A DNA stretch of 9,203 bases, from NCBI GenBank assembly GCA_019347995.1, contig JAHWKH010000073.1:1-9203 (forward strand). The letters run 5' to 3'. Below, one piece after another: positions 1 to 6,191 of the stretch. The position numbers and the translations under genes are program-made. Below the pieces are notes generated by a model that had not been told where the DNA came from, searched no databases, and saw only the letters and a list, made by a program, of their open reading frames with translations. Within the stretch, counting starts at the first letter, position 1; each line of letters starts with the position of its first letter. The stretch is from Gemmatimonadota bacterium. GTDB lineage: Bacteria; Gemmatimonadota; Gemmatimonadetes; Longimicrobiales; UBA6960.

Positions 1-1
1 G

Positions 2-202
2 CTCCAGGCGGCCCGCCGCGGCCTCGGCGGACCGGGCGGCGGAGGCCAGCAGGCCGAGCTGCTCCCCCAGGGCGGCCATGGCAGCGTCGGAGGCGTTCAG
101 CGCCTCGAGCGCGGCCTCCACGGCGACGGTCGCGGCCTCGACCTCGGCGCGGGCGGCCTGCACCTCGAAGCGCAGCCGCTCCTGGCGCCGCTGCGCCTCG
201 TC
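2..202 (-). CDS. Coiled-coil protein fragment (partial, both ends missing)
   Basis: Read on the minus strand this stretch gives 67 uninterrupted codons rich in Ala, Glu, Gln, Arg and Leu, with runs such as [20 protein letters not shown]. This is the look of a long alpha-helical coiled coil, as in SMC, RecN or similar proteins, but there is no diagnostic motif and I do not name it. GC content of the first 180 bases is about 81%, higher than the rest of the window. The frame becomes meaningless beyond about 202, where a plus-strand msrP fragment starts, and it runs off the window at the other end. The likeliest explanation is that this is foreign sequence joined to the msrP operon. The plus strand is also open here, but its translation is Gly/Leu/Arg-rich low-complexity and does not match MsrP. 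Confidence 0.4.
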
Positions 203-472
203 GTGCCGTGGAAGTACGGGTTCAAGAGCATCAAGTCGATCGTGAAGATCGAGCTCACGGAGGAGATGCCGCTCAACACGTGGCAGGAGATGCGCGCCGA
301 CGAGTACGGCTTCTTCGCCAACGTGAACCCCGAGGTGGACCACCCCCGCTGGAGCCAGGCGCGCGAGCGGCGCATCGGCGAGATCCGCCGCCGCCCGACC
401 CTCATGTTCAACGGGTACGGCGACGAGGTGGCGCACCTCTACGCGGGCATGGACCTGAGCCGGTGGTACTGA
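185..472 (+). CDS. msrP: MsrP (YedY) methionine sulfoxide reductase catalytic subunit, C-terminal fragment
   Basis: MsrP is a periplasmic molybdopterin enzyme of the sulfite oxidase fold that reduces methionine sulfoxide in envelope proteins, taking electrons from MsrQ. About 95 residues are present, from [17 protein letters not shown] to the natural stop at 470-472. They match the C-terminal quarter of E. coli MsrP closely as I recall it, including [16 protein letters not shown], the [19 protein letters not shown] block and the RxPTLxFNGY segment before the C-terminus. In this superfamily the GFKSIK segment lies by the molybdopterin. The TAT signal peptide, the cofactor Cys and most of the enzyme are missing. 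A normal MsrP is about 300 or more residues, and the upstream in-frame codons do not resemble it. The frame has a GTG at 203, but that is an internal Val of the VVPWKYG motif, not a start. msrQ follows after 22 bases, the usual order. Confidence 0.93.
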   Translation, partial: APLRLVVPWKYGFKSIKSIVKIELTEEMPLNTWQEMRADEYGFFANVNPEVDHPRWSQARERRIGEIRRRPTLMFNGYGDEVAHLYAGMDLSRWY

Positions 473-494
473 GGCCGGAAGCAGCCGTCTAGGG

Positions 495-1157
495 ATGCAT
501 CCCCGCCGCCGGGCGCTCCTCCTCAAGGCGGGGATGTGGGCGCTCTGCCTGAGCCCCCTGGGCTGGGCCGCCTACCGCTTCTTCCTGGGCGACGCCTTCG
601 GAGCCAACCCCATCGAGGCGCTCGAGCACTGGTCCGGTCAGACGACACTGACCGTCCTCCTGGGCGCCCTGGCGGTGACGCCGCTGCGACGCATCACGGG
701 GTTCAACGACCTCCAGAAGGTGCGTCGGCTCGTGGGCCTGTTCGCCTTCTTCTACGCGTCGATCCACTTCCTGATGTGGATCGGCCTGGACCAGTTCTTC
801 GCGTGGGAGTACATCGGCGAGGACATCGTGGAGCGCCCCTACATCCTCGTGGGGTTCACGGCGTTCCTCCTGCTGGTGCCGCTGGCCCTCACATCCACGC
901 GCGGCTGGATCCGGAGGCTGGGGAAGCGCTGGACGCGCCTGCACCGGCTCGTCTACCTGGCCGCGCCCCTCGGCGTGCTCCACTGGTGGTGGCTCAAGAA
1001 GGCGGACTACCGCGAGCCCATGATCGCAACGGTGGTCCTGGCCCTGCTCCTCGGGTTCCGGGTGGTGTGGGCCGTGCGCGCGCGCACGGCGAAGCGGAAC
1101 GCGGGGCAGGCGTCCCGTTCGCGCCGGGACGGAACGCCTGCCGGCGCAGGAGATTGA
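495..1157 (+). CDS. msrQ: MsrQ (YedZ), haem b membrane subunit of the MsrPQ system
   Basis: MsrQ is an inner-membrane b-type cytochrome of the ferric-reductase-like family that passes electrons from the respiratory chain (quinones) or flavin reductase to periplasmic MsrP. The 220-residue product has about six hydrophobic segments, roughly at residues 12-30, 48-64, 79-97, 115-133, 151-166 and 175-194. Candidate haem-ligand histidines are H91 (in YASIHFLMW), H150 (in WTRLHRLVYL) and H163 (in GVLHWWW), all in the places expected for the family. Family hallmarks seen are GANPIEALEHWSGQT near the N-terminus and TPLRRITG-NDLQKVRRLVGL. The ATG at 495 gives the standard MsrQ N-terminus, although its Shine-Dalgarno is not ideal (GGAAG at 477-481, 13 bases away). 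The Ser/Arg/Gly-rich last 20 residues are not part of the conserved core and contain a hairpin-forming sequence. The next gene begins 25 bases after the stop. Confidence 0.96.
   Translation: MHPRRRALLLKAGMWALCLSPLGWAAYRFFLGDAFGANPIEALEHWSGQTTLTVLLGALAVTPLRRITGFNDLQKVRRLVGLFAFFYASIHFLMWIGLDQFFAWEYIGEDIVERPYILVGFTAFLLLVPLALTSTRGWIRRLGKRWTRLHRLVYLAAPLGVLHWWWLKKADYREPMIATVVLALLLGFRVVWAVRARTAKRNAGQASRSRRDGTPAGAGD
1105..1142 (+). repeat. Imperfect inverted repeat in the 3' end of msrQ
   Basis: GGCAGG at 1105-1110 pairs with CCTGCC at 1137-1142, and CGTCCCG at 1111-1117 pairs with CGGGACG at 1125-1131. The loop is 7 bases (1118-1124) and there is a 5-base bulge at 1132-1136. This gives 13 paired bases in 38. 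It lies in the poorly conserved msrQ tail just before the YeeE pair. There is no T-run, so it is not a classic terminator. It could be an mRNA-processing or stability hairpin between msrQ and the transporter genes, or chance in GC-rich DNA. Confidence 0.45.
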
Positions 1158-1182
1158 TCCCTCTCGACGGGAGTATCGTCCA

Positions 1183-1755
1183 ATGCTGGACCTGCTGATG
1201 GAGCCGTGGCCGTGGTACGTGGCGGGCCCCGTCCTCGGCCTCGCGCTGCCGGCGCTGTTGCTGGCGGGCAACCGGGTGTTCGGCGTCTCGTCCAACTTCC
1301 GCCACGTGTGCGCGGCGGGCCTGCCCTGCCGGGCCGACTACTTCCGCTACGACTGGCGGAGCGCGGGGCTCTGGAACATGGCCTTCGGGCTGGGCATCGT
1401 CGTGGGCGGCTACCTGGCCGGCGGTCTCCTGGCCAATCCCGAGCCGGTGGCCATCGCCGAGGCGACACGCGCCGATCTGGCCGCGCTTGGGATCACCGAC
1501 TTCGGCGGGCTCGTGCCCCGGGAGCTGTTCTCGTGGGGGGCCCTGCTGAGCCCGGCAGGCCTCGTTCTCCTGGGGGTGGGCGGCTTCCTGGTGGGCTTCG
1601 GCACGGCGTACGCCGGCGGCTGCACATCGGGGCACGGGATCTCGGGTCTGGCCGACCTGCAGGCGGCCTCCCTCATCGCGGTGGTGGCGTTCTTCGCCGG
1701 AGGGATTCTGTGCACGCACCTCCTCCTGCCCCTGGTGCTGGGAGGGAGCCCGTGA
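1183..1755 (+). CDS. YeeE/YedE family sulfur-compound transporter, first half-protein
   Basis: This is a 190-residue integral membrane protein of the YeeE/YedE family, whose characterised members import thiosulfate or related sulfur compounds through paths lined by conserved cysteines. It has about four hydrophobic segments, near residues 11-30, 62-84, 123-143 and 162-183. The family signature is GFGTAYAGGCTSGHGISGL at 138-156 with Cys147; other cysteines are C43 and C49 in FRHVCAAGLPC. Its length is about half that of full YeeE/YedE proteins, and the next gene supplies a second half with the matching TGACPGP motif, an arrangement common in many bacteria. A Shine-Dalgarno-like CGGGAG at 1168-1173 sits 9 bases before the ATG. 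The position directly after msrPQ suggests shared expression and a link to sulfur or redox metabolism. The exact substrate cannot be read from sequence. Confidence 0.88.
   Translation: MLDLLMEPWPWYVAGPVLGLALPALLLAGNRVFGVSSNFRHVCAAGLPCRADYFRYDWRSAGLWNMAFGLGIVVGGYLAGGLLANPEPVAIAEATRADLAALGITDFGGLVPRELFSWGALLSPAGLVLLGVGGFLVGFGTAYAGGCTSGHGISGLADLQAASLIAVVAFFAGGILCTHLLLPLVLGGSP
1741..1754 (+). promoter_or_regulatory. Strong Shine-Dalgarno with overlapping GTG/TGA at a gene junction
   Basis: GGAGGGAG at 1741-1748 stands 3 bases before a GTG at 1752-1754 that overlaps the TGA stop (1753-1755) of the first YeeE gene. This GTGA overlap is a classic translational-coupling start. However, the GTG is one frame away from the conserved body of the second YeeE gene. 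Either this start is real and the window has one extra base between 1755 and about 1815, or the gene uses the weaker GTG at 1816. Confidence 0.55.
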
Positions 1756-1815
1756 GGCCCGCCGCGCAGCCCGGGGGCGCCGAGCCGGTCGCGCCTACGC
1801 AGACGCTCGGCACCG

Positions 1816-2268
1816 GTGGCGATCCGGCCCGATCTCCGTCCGGGCCGCCGCGAGCTGGCCCTGTTCGCATTGCTGGGTGTGGCGTTCGGCGTCACGCTGA
1901 TCCGCTCGGAGGTGGTCTCCTGGTTCCGTATCCAGGAGATGTTCCGGTTTCAGGGCTTCCACATGTTCGGCGTGTTCGCCACGGCCATTCCCACCGCCAT
2001 CCTCTCGCTCCACCTGATCCGGCGCTTCGACGTCCGAGCCCGGAACGGCGAGTCGGTGCGAGTGCAGCCGAAGATGCTGGGACGCGGATACCGCTACGTC
2101 TTCGGCGGCCTCGCGTTCGGCGTGGGCTGGGCGCTCACCGGCGCCTGCCCGGGGCCGCTGCTGGCTTTGGCGGGAAGCGGCGTCGGCGTCATCGTCTTCG
2201 TGCTCGCCTGCGCGGTGCTGGGCACGTGGACGTACGGGCATGCGCGGGAGCGGCTGCCGCACTACTGA
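1816..2268 (+). CDS. YeeE/YedE family transporter, second half-protein (DUF6691-like)
   Basis: This 150-residue membrane protein is the usual partner of the first half. Conserved blocks are the SEVVSWFRIQEMFRFQGFHMFG stretch (residues 31-52) and GWALTGACPGPLLALAGSG at 104-122, with Cys111 as the likely functional cysteine. There are about four hydrophobic segments (near 14-29, 50-67, 94-110 and 116-136). Together the pair would form one complete YeeE/YedE-type importer. The start is uncertain. GTG 1816 has no good Shine-Dalgarno and gives a short N-terminus. An alternative GTG at 1752 has a near-perfect one but is out of frame by one base; removing one G from the G-run at about 1778-1782 would join it in frame. 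The two halves also lie in the same frame, separated by the single TGA at 1753 plus 20 codons. Confidence 0.85.
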   Translation: MAIRPDLRPGRRELALFALLGVAFGVTLIRSEVVSWFRIQEMFRFQGFHMFGVFATAIPTAILSLHLIRRFDVRARNGESVRVQPKMLGRGYRYVFGGLAFGVGWALTGACPGPLLALAGSGVGVIVFVLACAVLGTWTYGHARERLPHY

Positions 2269-2297
2269 CCGGGCCCTGGCGATCGGTGGCCGCCCGC

Positions 2298-4372
2298 TCA
2301 CATCCCGTCGGTAGCCATCCGGTCCCGATCGGCCTTCAGCCATCGCGCGAACCAGGCCTGGATGGCGGGACTCACCGCCATCATCAACTTGGGCTCGCGC
2401 GGCCCGTGGGGGGTGCGCGGCAGCACGATCATCTCCGTGGGCACGCCCCGGCGCTGCAGCGCCCGGTAGAACTCCTGCCCCTGGGTGAACGGGACGCGCA
2501 GGTCCTGGGCTCCGTGGATGACCTGGGTGGGCGTCTCGACCTCGGCGATGCGGTAGATGGCCGAGTGGCGCTCGTAGACGTCGTAGTCGTCCCAGAACTC
2601 CGCGTCCATGTGCCCCGCCAGGTAGTTGCCGATGTCGGTGGTGGTGACCATGGAGACCAGGTTGGGCAGGCCCGCCCCCATGCTGGCGGCGCGGAAGCGG
2701 TCGGTGCGGGTCACGGCGAACGACGTCATGTAGCCGCCGTAGCTCCACCCCATGAGGAGGAGGGAGTCGGGGTGGGCGACGCCCATCTCGACGACGCGGT
2801 CGACGCCCGCCATGAGGTCGTCCATGTCGCCGAAGCCCCAGTCGCGCACGTTCGCGTAGCGGAAGTCCCTCCCGTAGCCGGTGCTGCCGCGGGGGTTCGG
2901 CCGCAGCACCGCCCAGCCCTGGTCGGCGAAGTACTGGATCATGTAGATCCCGGGAGCGCCCGTGAACGAGCGGTTGTAGACGCCCGCGGGGCCGCCGTGC
3001 ACGCTGAGGATCAGCGGCACCCGCTGTCCCTCCCGGTAGCCCACCGGGTACGTGAGCAGCCCGTCGATGTCGAAGCGGCCGTCGGGCGAGCGCCAGGTCA
3101 GCTTCTCCGTGCGGCCCATGGGCGGGGCGTCGACGTCGTCGTGCAGCCGGGTGAGGCGCGTGCGCGCCCCGCCCGCCACGGGGCTCAGGTAGACGTCCCA
3201 GGGGGTCTCGGGGTCCTCCCACGTGAACGCCAGGTGGCTGGCGTCGCCGTCCAGCGACGGGGAGCCCACCACGCCCTCCCCCGTGGTGACCTGGCGTGGC
3301 GCGCCGCCGTCGGCCGGCACGGCCAGGACGTGGCGGTCCACGCCCAGGGACTCCACGGCGTAGAGGGTGCGGCCGTCGCCGCTCCAGCCCAGCAGGTTGG
3401 GGGAGCGGTCGGGGGTCTCGGCGAGCCTGCGCGGCTGTCCGCCCTCGGCGGGCACCAGGTACAGGTCGCCCAGGCCCACCGGCTCGGGGCTCGCGCCCTC
3501 GCCGACGAACGCGATCCATCGTCCGTCGGGCGACCAGCGGGGCGAGCCTTCCACGCCGCCCATGGTCACCAGCGGCCCGAGGTCTCCTCCGGTGGCGGGC
3601 ACGGTGGCGAGATCGGCCGTCTCGCTGCCCGTGTCGAGCCTCGGATCGGGCTGGTGCGCCACAACGAAGCGTGCCCCGTCCGGGGACCAGTCGAACGAGG
3701 TGACGTGGAAGTCGCCCTCGGTGACGCGCGCCGCCTCGACCGGACCGTCGGCGTCCGGATCGAAGGGCGCCACGTAGAGGTGCGCGTAGTCGAAGTCCTG
3801 GTCCACGTAGATGATGTCGCGCTTCTCGCGCCGGCGCGCCTTCTCCTCCTCGGTGTCGGGCTCGGTCATGAGGTAGGCGATGCGGTCCCCCGAAGGCGAC
3901 CAGCGGAAGGCGCCGACGCCGGCCTCGGCGAGCTGGTCGCCCACGCCTCGCCGCCATCCACCGGCATGACCCACACCTGGCGGCGCGCTTCCTCCCCCTC
4001 GTCCCGGCTCGCCGCGTACGCCAGCCAGCGCCCGTCGGGCGAGAAGTCGGGGCTCGAAGCGCCCTCGGGGTGGCGCGTGTACTGGCGCGGCTCGCCGCCG
4101 GCGGCCGGCACCAACCAGATCTGCGTACGCCACTCGCTCTCCTCGGCCTCCATGCGCGGCTCGCGCACCACGAACGCCACCCGCGAGCCGTCGGGCGACA
4201 GGGCCGTGCCCTGGACCGCGCGGAAGGCCATGTGCTGCTCGGGCGTCCAGCGCAGCGGCTCCCCGTCCCATGCCACGGGCGCGGCGTCGGCCGTGTCGGA
4301 CGTCTGCTGGCCGGAGGCGGAGGGGGCGAGGACGAGCGCGAGGACGACGGCGAGCGGGGTGAGGCGGCGCAT
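2298..4372 (-). CDS. Secreted S9 family (prolyl oligopeptidase-like) serine peptidase, with one frameshift
   Basis: This is a serine peptidase with an N-terminal beta-propeller and a C-terminal alpha/beta hydrolase domain, cleaving peptides or acting as an acylaminoacyl/dipeptidyl peptidase outside the cytoplasm. The ATG at 4372 starts a signal peptide (MRRLTPLAVVLALVLAPSASG), with GGAG 6 bases upstream. Propeller repeats of the SPDG type recur (ALSPDGSRVAF, DFSPDGRWLAY, RWSPSGDRIAY, DWSPDGARFVV, RWSPDGRWIAF). The hydrolase domain has the nucleophile motif GWSYGGYM (Ser about 544), Asp about 624 in GAQDLRVP and His about 656 in RTPHGP. The total is about 691 residues, normal for the family. 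The frame breaks once: after GGEAW (residue 144, near 3941) the sequence resumes in another frame with DQLAEAGVGAFRW. Restoring one base repairs the whole protein. With all catalytic residues intact, a sequencing or assembly error is at least as likely as a true pseudogene. Confidence 0.92.
3936..3943 (-). other. Frameshift site in the S9 peptidase gene (one base missing)
   Basis: On the minus strand the codons GAG GCG TGG (Glu-Ala-Trp, ending at 3941) are in the N-terminal frame. From GAC CAG CTC (Asp-Gln-Leu, starting at 3938) the C-terminal frame applies. Only two bases, GC at 3940-3939, lie between, so one base seems to have been lost. The surrounding bases are a GC-rich alternation with a short G-run, a likely place for an indel error. 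Confidence 0.8.
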
Positions 4373-4443
4373 GGCGGGCTCCGGTGCGCGGGTGGGATGG
4401 ATGCGCCACAACCTAAACGCCGTGGGCCCGGTTCGCTTCCCCC

Positions 4444-4478
4444 GGGGCATGGACGGGTCCAAACTCCGTCCTTGCCCC
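4444..4478. repeat. 12-bp inverted repeat between divergent genes (candidate operator or hairpin)
   Basis: GGGGCA (4444-4449) pairs with TGCCCC (4473-4478) and GGACGG (4451-4456) pairs with CCGTCC (4466-4471). There is a single T-T mismatch between the two blocks and a 9-base centre GTCCAAACT. No T-run follows on either strand, so it is not an intrinsic terminator. Its place between two divergent genes suits a dyad operator or a 5' UTR hairpin. Confidence 0.6.
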
Positions 4479-4512
4479 CTGGTCGCTGCCGGCGCCATCC
4501 TGGAAGCCCCAT

Positions 4513-4542
4513 CCGGGCGACCCCCTTCCCCGGGGGGCCCGG
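4513..4542 (+). repeat. GC-rich hairpin upstream of the TPR gene ribosome-binding site
   Basis: CCGGGC (4513-4518) pairs with GCCCGG (4537-4542) and CCCCC (4521-4525) with GGGGG (4532-4536), leaving a two-base bulge GA and a six-base loop. The 11-bp stem ends 13 bases before the GGAG at 4556 and could affect translation or stability of the TPR mRNA if transcription starts upstream of it. Confidence 0.5.
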
Positions 4543-4565
4543 CCCTTCCGCACCCGGAGACTCCG

Positions 4566-6191
4566 ATGTCCACCGCCGTCGCCGCCGGCCGCCCCGTCCT
4601 GGCCGCCGCCATGATCGCCCTCGCCCTCCAGACGCTCGCCGTCCCGATCCCCGCCACCGCCCAGGACCACGACCATCCGGCGGGAGAGGAGGCGGTGGGA
4701 ACCGTCCACTTCCCGACGTCCTGCAACGCGGCGGCGCAGGAGCGCCTCGACCGGGCCGTGGCCATGCTCCACTCCTTCTGGTTCGAGACGGCGGAGGCGG
4801 CGTTCGCGGACGCCGCCCGGGCCGATCCGCGCTGCGCCATGGCGCACTGGGGCACCGCGATGACGCTGTGGGGCAACCCGATGGCGCGGGGGGCGCCCTC
4901 CCCCGAGCGGACGCAGAACGCCCTCGAGGCCATCGCCCGGGCCGAGGCGCTCTTCGCGGATCTCACGCCCCGCGAGCGTCGGTACGTCGAGGCGGCCGCC
5001 GTCCTCTACCGCGACCACGAGACGCTGGGTCACCTCGAGCGGATGCGCCGCCACGAGGAGGCGCTGGCGGCCATCGTCGAGGCCCACCCCGACGACACGG
5101 AAGCGGCCGTCTTCCACGGCCGCATGATGGTGGCCAACGCCGCGCCCGACGACCTGACGTTCGCGCGGCAGCGGCAGGCCGCGGAGATCCTCCTTCCCCT
5201 CTTCGAGGCTCAGCCCGACCATCCGGGCCTGGCCCACTACATCATCCACGCCTTCGACGCGCCGCCCATCGCCGACATGGGACTGGAGGCGGCGCGGGCC
5301 TACGCCCGCATCGCGCCGGCGGCGCCCCATGCCCTCCACATGCCGTCGCACATCTTCACCCGGCTGGGCTACTGGGACGAGTCCATCGAGACGAACCGCC
5401 GATCGGCCGAGGCCGAGCCCGTGCCCGACGCGGCCGTCCACCCCATGGACTACATGGTCTACGCGTACCTCCAGCAGGGAAGGGACGCCGCCGCGGGCGA
5501 AGTGGTGGACCGGGCGGCCCGCATGCCCACCGACCGCTTCTACGGCGCCGTGCTGGGCTACAATGCGGTGGCCATGCGCGCACGCTACGCGTTGGAGCGC
5601 GGCGACTGGGCGGCGGCCGCGGCGCTGGACGTCCCCGATGGCGCGGTGGCGTACGTCGAGGCCATCGCCCGCTTCGCCCGCGCGCTGGGATCCGCCCACG
5701 CCGACCGCCCGGCGGAGGCTCGTGCCGAGACGGAGCGCATGGCGGTGCTGGAGGCTGAGCTGCGTCGGGCGGGCGAGCCCGACTGGGCCACCCGGGTCGG
5801 AGCCCAGCGGCTGGCCGCCGAGGCGTGGATCGCCCGGGCCGAGGGCGACGTGCCCCGGGCGCTGGCGCTGGGGAAGCAGGCGGCCGAGCTGGAGGAGACG
5901 GTGGAGAAGCATCCCGTCACCCCCGGCCCCCTCCTGCCGGCGCGGGAGCTCTACGGCGATCTCCTCCTGGAGCTCGGCAGCGCCGGAGACGCGCGCTCTG
6001 CGTACGAGGCGACGCTGCGTCGCGAGCCCCGCCGCGCGCGGGCGCTGCACGGCGCCGGACGGGCGGCGGCGCTGGAGGGTGACGAGGCCGCCGCCGCACG
6101 CTACGCCAGGGAGCTGCTCGACCTCATGAGCCAGGCGGACACCGAGCGGCCGGAGCTGGCATGGGCGAGGAGCGTCATCCGAGCTCCATGA
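4566..6191 (+). CDS. Secreted tetratricopeptide repeat (TPR) protein
   Basis: The 541-residue product starts with a signal peptide (residues 1 to about 32, cleavage likely at ATA-QD), followed by a short DHDH acidic/His segment. The body is helical with TPR-like pairs. LDRAVAMLHSFWFETAEAAFADAARADPRCAMAHWG at about 61-96 is a clear TPR unit, and further helices follow, including HALHMPSHIFTRLGYWDESIETN at 254-276 and an Ala-rich C-terminal pair near 475-530. Two cysteines, C53 (HFPTSC) and C90 (DPRCAMAHWG), could form a disulfide after export. The block GLAHYIIHAFDAP (220-232) followed by ALHMPSHIF is unusually rich in His, which may be functional. I recognise the general family from environmental bacteria, but its function is not known to me. 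GGAG lies 6 bases before the ATG. It is divergent from the S9 gene and its last 17 bases overlap the LLM gene. Confidence 0.9.
   Translation: MSTAVAAGRPVLAAAMIALALQTLAVPIPATAQDHDHPAGEEAVGTVHFPTSCNAAAQERLDRAVAMLHSFWFETAEAAFADAARADPRCAMAHWGTAMTLWGNPMARGAPSPERTQNALEAIARAEALFADLTPRERRYVEAAAVLYRDHETLGHLERMRRHEEALAAIVEAHPDDTEAAVFHGRMMVANAAPDDLTFARQRQAAEILLPLFEAQPDHPGLAHYIIHAFDAPPIADMGLEAARAYARIAPAAPHALHMPSHIFTRLGYWDESIETNRRSAEAEPVPDAAVHPMDYMVYAYLQQGRDAAAGEVVDRAARMPTDRFYGAVLGYNAVAMRARYALERGDWAAAAALDVPDGAVAYVEAIARFARALGSAHADRPAEARAETERMAVLEAELRRAGEPDWATRVGAQRLAAEAWIARAEGDVPRALALGKQAAELEETVEKHPVTPGPLLPARELYGDLLLELGSAGDARSAYEATLRREPRRARALHGAGRAAALEGDEAAAARYARELLDLMSQADTERPELAWARSVIRAP

Larger units (their letters stand above)
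4373..4565. promoter_or_regulatory. Divergent intergenic region of the S9 peptidase and TPR genes
   Basis: These 193 bases must hold the promoters of both divergent genes. I cannot see a convincing -35/-10 pair on either strand. What stands out are two strong inverted repeats (4444-4478 and 4513-4542), annotated separately. GGAG at 4556-4559 serves the TPR gene, and CTCC at 4379-4382 (GGAG on the minus strand) serves the peptidase gene. Confidence 0.6.

Noticed and set aside
203..472. Stand-alone small gene starting at GTG 203
   Set aside because: The GTG is an internal Val codon of the MsrP motif LVVPWKYG, and the in-frame residues just upstream still match MsrP, so this is a truncated gene.
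2269..2297. Possible bidirectional terminator between the converging YeeE and S9 genes
   Set aside because: Only a 5-bp CGGGC/GCCCG pairing with a 17-base loop and no T-run was found in the 28 bases; too weak to call.
4413..6050. Minus-strand frame of 545 codons antisense to the TPR gene
   Set aside because: Low-complexity Arg/Gly/His/Val translation without domains; the plus strand carries a clear signal peptide and TPR motifs.
1206..6191. A 1661-codon open plus-strand frame
   Set aside because: Upstream of 4566 it is a GC-rich shadow: it is out of frame with both YeeE genes and antisense to the S9 peptidase, with Arg/Pro/Gly/Ala-rich translation. Only the part from 4566 on, the TPR gene, is real.
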